Assembly: GCA_038526245.1 (NCBI GenBank) | Contig: JBCBGZ010000005.1 | Span: forward strand, 20,230 to 84,229 | Reading direction: 5' to 3' | Length of the DNA: 64,000 nt | Source of the DNA: UBA5336 sp038526245 | GTDB taxonomy: Bacteria > Pseudomonadota > Alphaproteobacteria > Caulobacterales > Hyphomonadaceae | Part shown: positions 59,430 to 64,000 of the stretch, one piece after another | How the letters are laid out: every line of letters starts with the position of its first letter | Numbering within the stretch: the stretch's first letter is position 1 | The notes under the pieces: generated by a model | What the model saw: the letters and a program-made list of their open reading frames with translations, nothing else | Told to the model about the DNA's origin: nothing | Database searches by the model: none | Translations under genes and position numbers: made by a program

Positions 59430-60503
59430 ATGGACCCGAACCCCATGCTGCATGACTCTGTGAAAGACTATTATGGCGCTGAGCTAACTGGCACGTCGGA
59501 CCTGAAAACCGATGCCTGCAGCACGCTGGATGCGCCCGCACCCTGGCTGAGACAGGCAATTGGCAAAGTGCATGATGACGTGGCGGCGCGGTATTATGGC
59601 TGCGGGCTCGCCATCCCGGCCCACCTGAAGGGGTTGAAAATACTCGACCTTGGCAGCGGCGCCGGTCGGGACGTTTTTACTCTTGCTAGCCTTGTGGGGC
59701 GCGATGGCCACGTCACAGGTGTGGACATGACGCCCGAGCAACTGGCCGTGGCCCGCGAATATGAAGCCTGGCATGCCGATCAATTCGGCTATGACGCGCC
59801 GAATACGCGCTTTGTCGAAGGCTATCTGGAACAACTTGGTGAGTTAGATCTCGAGCCCGGCAGTTTTGACGTCATCATCTCCAATTGCGTGTTCAACCTT
59901 TGTACAGACAAGCCCGCCGTTTTCAAAGCCGCATACGATTTGCTGAAACCGGGCGGTGAACTCTATTTTGCAGACGTCTATGCGGATCGGCGCATTCCGG
60001 CGGAGTTGGCAGCCGATCCTGTGCTGTATGGCGAATGCCTATCTGGCGCTCTGTACTGGGGCGACTACCAGCAGATTGCAAAAGATGCTGGATTTGTAGA
60101 TCCGCGCGTTTTTTCCCACCGGCCGCTCTCCATCATCGATCCGCGTTTGAAAGCGAAGGTCGAGCCCATTCGGTTTGCATCCGTGACCGCGCGTTTGATG
60201 AAGCTAGAGGGGCTGGATGCCGCCTGCGAAGACTACGGTCAGGCGGTTGTCTATCGTGGCGGCGTGCCGGGTATGGAAACCGTTTTCAAACTGGATGCCG
60301 AACACGAGATTGAAGTGGGCCGTGTTTTCCCCGTGTGTGGCAATACGCTTGCCATGCTGACCCAGACCCGGTTTGCGGAGTTCTTTGACATCATCGGCGA
60401 CGGGAAGACCCATTACGGCCTTTTCCCGGGCTGCGCGGCGCCGGATGTGTTCGCTGAGGTCGCAGAGCGGGCAGGGCCAGCCCCGGTAGGTGGGTGCTGC
60501 TAG
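59430..60503 (+). CDS. arsM: ArsM-type arsenite methyltransferase
   Basis: A 357-residue SAM-dependent methyltransferase. SAM site: LDLGSGAGRDVF and VDMTPEQLAVA. The arsenic-binding cysteines of ArsM are all in place: KTDACST (C30), YYGCG (C58), ISNCVFNL and GECLSGAL. GELYFADVYADRR and the terminal GGCC also fit. It methylates arsenite with SAM to methylarsenicals. ATG 59430 or 59445. Its partner is the radical SAM gene upstream; no arsR, arsC or efflux gene is visible nearby. Confidence 0.9.
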   Translation: MDPNPMLHDSVKDYYGAELTGTSDLKTDACSTLDAPAPWLRQAIGKVHDDVAARYYGCGLAIPAHLKGLKILDLGSGAGRDVFTLASLVGRDGHVTGVDMTPEQLAVAREYEAWHADQFGYDAPNTRFVEGYLEQLGELDLEPGSFDVIISNCVFNLCTDKPAVFKAAYDLLKPGGELYFADVYADRRIPAELAADPVLYGECLSGALYWGDYQQIAKDAGFVDPRVFSHRPLSIIDPRLKAKVEPIRFASVTARLMKLEGLDAACEDYGQAVVYRGGVPGMETVFKLDAEHEIEVGRVFPVCGNTLAMLTQTRFAEFFDIIGDGKTHYGLFPGCAAPDVFAEVAERAGPAPVGGCC

Positions 60504-60509
60504 GGCCGA

Positions 60510-61058
60510 CTATTCGGGTTTCTGGAAGGCGATGGTGACCTGGCCGATCTCAACGCCGTAGCGGGTGACGTAAGCTCGGTTCATCAGGACGCCATCTTCC
60601 AAAAGGTACATCCAGTCGTCAAAGCCGACATTCCAGGTGCTGTCACCGACTTTCAGGTCCACCTTGTATTTCCAGTTGAAGGCGTTGCCGACGACCTTGC
60701 CGGTGGCGTAGCCGGGCACGTCACCGGCGGTGCCGCGATACTCGCCGCCGCCGAGGATATCGATGGTCCATACGCGCGTGTCGCGTTCCCCATCGTCGTA
60801 GATGAACCGCTCATCCAGCGTCAGCACGCCGTCTTCAACCGTGCCTGTGATATTGACCTTGAAGGTGCGCCGGACCTTGCCGAACCGGTCTTCGAAGATG
60901 CCATAGGCTGTCGTCTCGCCCGCAAAGTATTCTTCCAAGACGAGCGTGCGTGGCGCGTCCGAAAACTCGGCAAGCGTCTGCGTGGCGCATCCTGTTGTGG
61001 AAAGGGCCGCAGCCGTGGCCGCGGCCAGCTTTGGGGCGAAGAGGGCAGACAGGCGCAT
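60510..61058 (-). CDS. DUF3833 family lipoprotein
   Basis: A 182-residue lipoprotein with a lipobox ending STTGC (cysteine ~24). LEEYFAGETTAYGIFEDRFGKVRRTFKV and the WKYKVDLKVGDSTWNVGFDDWMYLLEDGVLMNRAYVTRYG region match DUF3833, an outer-membrane-associated family of unknown role. The ATG at 61058 places the signal at the N-terminus. It is convergent with arsM, with six bases between the stops. Confidence 0.88.
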   Translation of the reverse strand: MRLSALFAPKLAAATAAALSTTGCATQTLAEFSDAPRTLVLEEYFAGETTAYGIFEDRFGKVRRTFKVNITGTVEDGVLTLDERFIYDDGERDTRVWTIDILGGGEYRGTAGDVPGYATGKVVGNAFNWKYKVDLKVGDSTWNVGFDDWMYLLEDGVLMNRAYVTRYGVEIGQVTIAFQKPE

Positions 61059-61119
61059 GCGAGGCTCGCTGGGTTGCTTGCCTCTTTTTACGATGCCCAA
61101 TGGGGATTGGTTCAGCGCG

Positions 61120-62232
61120 CTAGAAAAGAGTCGCGAGCGCCTTGGCGTCGTAGCTGTCTAATTCGTCGTAGCGACCTTCCTTGATCTTCTGGGCCCAGAA
61201 CGGATCCTGAAGCAGGGCGCGGCCGACGGCGACCATGTCAAATTCGCCTTTAGCCAGGCGCTCAATGACGTCGGCGATGGGCCGGGTCTTGCTGTCTTCG
61301 CCGCGAAACGCGCCGATGAAGTCACTGGACAGGCCAACGGAGCCGACCGTGATGGATGGCAGTCCTGTAAGCTTCTTGCACCAGCCCGCGAGATTCAGGC
61401 CGTTCTCGCCGTCAATCTCCGGGAATTCCGCCTCCCAGTAGCGGCGCTGGGACGCGTGGAGAATGTCGACGCCGGCGTCCACGAAAACGCCCAGGAACGC
61501 TTCCATCTCCTGGGGCGTTTCCGCCAGCCGGGCGGCATAGTCCTGCTGCTTCCATTGGCTCCAGCGCAGTATAATCGGCATGTCCTCGCAGACGGCTTTG
61601 CGGCATTCGGAGATGACTTCGCCAGCAAAGCGGGCGCGGCCCACAAGGTCTCCGCCATACTTGTCATTGCGCGTATTCATCACGCCCCAGAAAAACTCAT
61701 CGATCAGGTACCCGTGGGCGCCGTGGATCTCGATACAGTCAAAGCCGAGCGCCTTGGAGTCAGCCGCGCCCTTGGTGTAGGCCGCAACCATATCGGCGAC
61801 CTCTTCCTCGCTGGGTTCGGGCTGGACCTGTTTACCCTTGTGGGTCTTGCCGGAGGGGCTATCGGAAATCGCTTCGGGATCGGGCCCGGTGCCGGGTTTG
61901 CGCATCATGCCCACATGCCAAAGTTGCGGCGCGATCTTGCCGCCTTCCTGGTGAACCTGGTCGACCACGTTTTTCCAGCCTTCGAGCGCTGCATCCTGGT
62001 GAATATTAGGTACTTTGGGGTCGTTTGAAGCTCCGCCGCGATCCACGGTCGTCCCCTCAGTGATGAGGAGGCCGACATCGGCCTTTGCCCGGCGGGCGTA
62101 GTATTCCGCAACTTCATTTGTCGGCACGCCGCCTGGCGAAAAGCTTCGCGTCATCGGCGCCATGGCGACTCGATTGGGCAGGGTCATCCCGCGGCACGTG
62201 AAGGGTTCAAACAGGGGGGCGGTATCTGTCAT
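61120..62232 (-). CDS. NADH:flavin oxidoreductase, old yellow enzyme family
   Basis: A 370-residue FMN beta-barrel enzyme. LPNRVAMAPMTR opens the barrel. IAPQLWHVGMM and the substrate-binding pair in IEIHGAHGYLIDEFFW fit the family. The C-terminal FMN phosphate site includes GSVGLSSDFIGAF and DMVAVGRALLQDP. It probably reduces alpha,beta-unsaturated carbonyls or nitro compounds; the precise substrate is unknown. It lies 61 bases upstream of the DUF3833 gene on the same strand. Confidence 0.9.
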   Translation of the reverse strand: MTDTAPLFEPFTCRGMTLPNRVAMAPMTRSFSPGGVPTNEVAEYYARRAKADVGLLITEGTTVDRGGASNDPKVPNIHQDAALEGWKNVVDQVHQEGGKIAPQLWHVGMMRKPGTGPDPEAISDSPSGKTHKGKQVQPEPSEEEVADMVAAYTKGAADSKALGFDCIEIHGAHGYLIDEFFWGVMNTRNDKYGGDLVGRARFAGEVISECRKAVCEDMPIILRWSQWKQQDYAARLAETPQEMEAFLGVFVDAGVDILHASQRRYWEAEFPEIDGENGLNLAGWCKKLTGLPSITVGSVGLSSDFIGAFRGEDSKTRPIADVIERLAKGEFDMVAVGRALLQDPFWAQKIKEGRYDELDSYDAKALATLF

Positions 62233-62315
62233 GGTGGCTCGCTCATGGGTCCGAATGACCCCAGACTTGGCGAGCCGGATACTGAACGCAATGGGCGACG
62301 CAGCGGAAAGTCTGT

Positions 62316-62498
62316 TTAGTCCTTCTCAAGCTTATGGCCATCAAGGCGCTGAACCTCGGCAGACCGGCTCTTTTCTTTTGCCCTACGCGAATGGCCAGTT
62401 TGGCCGAACTTTGCGCGGTTCTCCTGCGCTGTCTTTTTGGCCGCTGCCCGGGCACGCGCCTTGCGCGCCTTGTTCAGGTTGATGGGATCATCAGCCAT
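62316..62498 (-). CDS. DUF4169 family protein
   Basis: A 60-residue, highly basic protein. NLNKARKARARAAAKKTAQENRAKFGQT is the DUF4169 signature. It has no known role. In alphaproteobacteria it is usually found in a short unit near fumC, as here. Its start overlaps the end of the next gene upstream by eight bases, pointing to coupled translation. Confidence 0.85.
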   Translation of the reverse strand: MADDPINLNKARKARARAAAKKTAQENRAKFGQTGHSRRAKEKSRSAEVQRLDGHKLEKD

Positions 62499-62787
62499 GC
62501 TTCTTGTCGCGCCACTGTTCCATGGCCAGGGAGATGGCGAATGTTTCGCGGTATTTCGGGCTGTCGGAAGGGCGGGGCGGGCGCGGCGCCGTCATGTTCA
62601 TGATTTCCGCCAGCTTGTTATGGGCGGCACCGGATTGGCCCGCGCCGATATAGGCATGCAGTTCAAGCACCGCGCTGGACAGCGGGTCATCGGCCCGGAT
62701 CACGAAATAGGGCTCGTCCTCGGAAAGATCGGGATAGCAATCGAACTGGGACGGATTGGCCTTGGAGCCGGTGGGTGCATCGGACAT
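62491..62787 (-). CDS. Hypothetical conserved protein upstream of DUF4169
   Basis: A 98-residue protein. The text EPYFVIRADDPLSSAVLELHAYIGAG and PRPSDSPKYRETFAISLAMEQWRD looks well folded and is of the kind usually found between fumC and DUF4169 in alphaproteobacteria. I cannot name the family with certainty. It overlaps the DUF4169 start by eight bases. A gap of 27 bases separates it from the ccd-like module. Confidence 0.7.
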   Translation of the reverse strand: MSDAPTGSKANPSQFDCYPDLSEDEPYFVIRADDPLSSAVLELHAYIGAGQSGAAHNKLAEIMNMTAPRPPRPSDSPKYRETFAISLAMEQWRDKKHG

Positions 62788-62814
62788 GGGGCGCGCCTTT
62801 CTTGACGTATCGAT

Positions 62815-63117
62815 TTAGAAGCCTGTCATGAGTCGGTCTACTGCACGTGCGATTTCATAGCTCTTGTGATCAAGTGTTGCCACTTTGCGACCGAGTCGGT
62901 GAGCCGAGAAAGGGCCGAGAAACTCCGTTTTCAACAGCAAATGTTTTTGTTCCACCTCGAGAACTGGGTTGATCAAGTCGTCTATTTGAAGACCGAGATC
63001 ATGAAAGAGCGGTATCGCCAGGCGACTGTCGATAAAGTCGTAGAAATCTGCCTGGATGAGGACGACGCTGTCGAAACCGGCCGCTTCGGCGATGTCATGG
63101 ACAGCATATCGAGCCAA
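62815..63117 (-). CDS. ccdB: CcdB-family toxin of a toxin-antitoxin module
   Basis: A 100-residue protein. VVLIQADFYDFIDSRLAIPLF, INPVLEVEQKHLLLKTEF and the ending AVDRLMTGF follow chromosomal CcdB proteins, which poison DNA gyrase. The start is a TTG at 63117, one base after the antitoxin stop (TGA then A then TTG), so toxin translation is likely coupled and weak. No other start is available. The first residues (ARYAVHD) match the family. Confidence 0.85.
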   Translation of the reverse strand: MARYAVHDIAEAAGFDSVVLIQADFYDFIDSRLAIPLFHDLGLQIDDLINPVLEVEQKHLLLKTEFLGPFSAHRLGRKVATLDHKSYEIARAVDRLMTGF

Positions 63118-63118
63118 T

Positions 63119-63571
63119 TCAAATCATCCCCATCTGTTCAGATGGGGTGCCATGCTCGTTCACATAAGCATTGGTGGCATCAATCGCATCTTTGTGGCGC
63201 TCAATATAAGCTGCTTTGAATGCCTCGCGTAGGCGCGGGACACCGCCTTCGGCAATGAGGGCTTCCACATCGAGCCCGTATTTACGGGCCATATCCGCCA
63301 GGTCATTCGGTACGGCGATTTTGACCGGGGCGGATTCGAACGGTGTGCTCGTTTCGCGGACGCTTTTGGACGACTCTGGAACTTTCAATCCGAGCAGTTC
63401 TGCAGCGGTGACTTCGCCATTTGTAGCAGCTTCGATTTGTTGGGCGATTGTTCTGCTTGGCGTTCTTGTTCTGCGTTCGTAGTGACAAACGGTTGTGCCT
63501 GCCACGCCTATTTGACGCCCAAATTCCGCAGCAGATATGCCTTCTCGATTACGCCAAGCTCTAAGGTTCAT
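63119..63571 (-). CDS. Antitoxin with XRE-type DNA-binding domain fused to a CcdA-like domain
   Basis: A 150-residue protein. Residues 1-~60 are a helix-turn-helix of XRE type (LRAWRNREGISAAEFGRQIGVAGTTVCHYERRTRTPS). Residues ~85-150 are a CcdA-like C-terminal tail (VKIAVPNDLADMARKYGLD then AIDATNAYVNEHGTPSEQMGM) that should neutralise CcdB. Classical CcdA has a ribbon-helix-helix instead. ATG 63571 coincides with the predicted transcript start, so the mRNA may be leaderless. It is followed at once by ccdB. Confidence 0.8.
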   Translation of the reverse strand: MNLRAWRNREGISAAEFGRQIGVAGTTVCHYERRTRTPSRTIAQQIEAATNGEVTAAELLGLKVPESSKSVRETSTPFESAPVKIAVPNDLADMARKYGLDVEALIAEGGVPRLREAFKAAYIERHKDAIDATNAYVNEHGTPSEQMGMI

Positions 63572-63577
63572 GTGCAT

Positions 63578-63605
63578 ATTGTACACTTTTTGTACAGTGG
63601 TGCAA
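63578..63605 (-). promoter_or_regulatory. Promoter of the ccd-like module, with possible leaderless start
   Basis: On the minus strand TACAAT (63583-63578) is a strong -10 box and TTGCAC (63605-63600) lies 16 bases upstream. The transcript would begin at 63571, the first base of the antitoxin ATG. Confidence 0.6.
63580..63596. promoter_or_regulatory. Tandem TGTACA operator of the ccd-like module
   Basis: TGTACA occurs at 63580-63585 and again at 63591-63596, eleven bases apart, one helical turn. Each is a palindrome and the pair lies in the spacer and -10 region. It is the expected site for the XRE antitoxin to repress its own module. Confidence 0.65.
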
Positions 63606-64000
63606 TCACCCCGGCGAGATCATGTTTGCCGGCACCACGATGGCATCGAAATCCTCTTCGCTGATGTCGAGCTTGAGGGCTTCTTCCTTCAGCGTGGTGC
63701 CATTGGCGTGGGCGTTCTTGGCGACTTTGGCGGCCAGATCGTAGCCGTATTTCTCCTTCAGCGGCGTCACCAGCATCAGCGAGTTCTCAAGCCCGCGCTG
63801 GATATTGTCCAAGCGTGGCTCGATGCCAACGACGCAGTTCTCAGTGAACGACACTGCCGCATCGGCCAGCAAGCGCACCGATTGCAGGAAGTTGTACGCC
63901 ATCATGGGGTTGTAGACGTTCAGCTCGAAATGGCCCTGGCTGCCGGCGAAGCTCATCGCGGCATTGTTGCCGTGAATGTGGGCGGCAACCTGGGTCATGG
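63606..64000 (-). CDS. fumC: Fumarate hydratase class II (partial, N-terminus outside window)
   Basis: About 131 C-terminal residues of FumC. FAGSQGHFELNVYNPMMAYNFLQSVRLLADA, ENCVVGIEPR and LMLVTPLKEKYGYDLAAKVAKNAHANGTTL match class II fumarase, which interconverts fumarate and malate in the citric acid cycle. The gene enters from beyond base 64000. Its stop (63606-63608) is 35 bases before the antitoxin start. Confidence 0.95.
   Translation of the reverse strand, partial: MTQVAAHIHGNNAAMSFAGSQGHFELNVYNPMMAYNFLQSVRLLADAAVSFTENCVVGIEPRLDNIQRGLENSLMLVTPLKEKYGYDLAAKVAKNAHANGTTLKEEALKLDISEEDFDAIVVPANMISPG

Noticed and set aside
1..64000. CRISPR arrays, insertion sequences, rRNA genes and phage genes
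   Set aside because: No regularly spaced repeats, transposase or integrase text, or ribosomal RNA segments were found on reading both strands.

Overview
The window is gene-dense, GC-rich chromosome from an alphaproteobacterium. A member of the Hyphomonadaceae/Maricaulales-like or Caulobacterales-like lineages is my best guess, but this rests only on gene content and order. Pointers are the tpiA-secG-pyrG order, a Mg-type HemB, a plant-type GshA beside ubiA and rsmE, the PmbA / inositol-phosphatase-like / DUF4170 / MsbA cluster, an LdtR-like MarR regulator, the bamE / cytochrome-bc1-chaperone / plsX / fabH / ihfA / MerR block, and an H+-pumping pyrophosphatase. Nearly all is housekeeping sequence. 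No rRNA, CRISPR array, intact prophage or insertion sequence was seen. Genes are so closely packed that no stretch over 300 bases lacks one.

Layout. 1-5.8 kb: ppiD (partial), tpiA, secG, pyrG, rpmF and small conserved genes. 5.7-10.1 kb: an accessory-looking stretch with two GNAT acetyltransferases around hemB and a tandem pair of membrane-anchored TIR-domain proteins. 10.1-13.3 kb: a valine-type acyl-CoA catabolic run (isobutyryl-CoA dehydrogenase-like, TauD dioxygenase, 3-hydroxyisobutyryl-CoA hydrolase-like). 13.4-16.6 kb: MarR/LdtR-like regulator and small envelope genes. 16.6-21 kb: pmbA, an inositol-monophosphatase-like protein fused to DUF4170, and an MsbA-type exporter with no standard start codon. 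21-28 kb: DsbA-like, DUF2237, desaturase, ubiA, rsmE, gshA, peptide transporter. 28-34.7 kb: tldD, alr, mlaEF, then a TetR/plsC/Kua-type desaturase lipid module with a clear promoter-operator. 34.7-45.6 kb: purD, phosphotransferase, amidohydrolase, SOUL, OmpA-like, P450, pseudouridine synthase, DUF2141, thiL. 45.7-52.7 kb: hppA, DinB, bamE, bc1 chaperone, plsX-fabH-ihfA-MerR and tRNA-Pro(GGG). 52.7-58.3 kb: small membrane genes, a palindromic dispersed-type repeat, an epimerase, a thioredoxin-like protein and a UvrD-type helicase coupled to an AT-richer membrane gene. 58.4-60.5 kb: a radical SAM protein paired with an ArsM-type arsenite methyltransferase. 60.5-64 kb: lipoprotein, old yellow enzyme, DUF4169, and a ccd-type toxin-antitoxin module placed just behind fumC.

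The best candidates for something undescribed are the TIR-membrane tandem, the radical SAM/ArsM pair, the TetR/acyltransferase/Kua-desaturase module, the phosphatase-DUF4170 fusion and the XRE-CcdA fusion antitoxin with its apparently leaderless, operator-overlapped promoter. Functions given are family-level inferences from reading the sequence; no database search was run.
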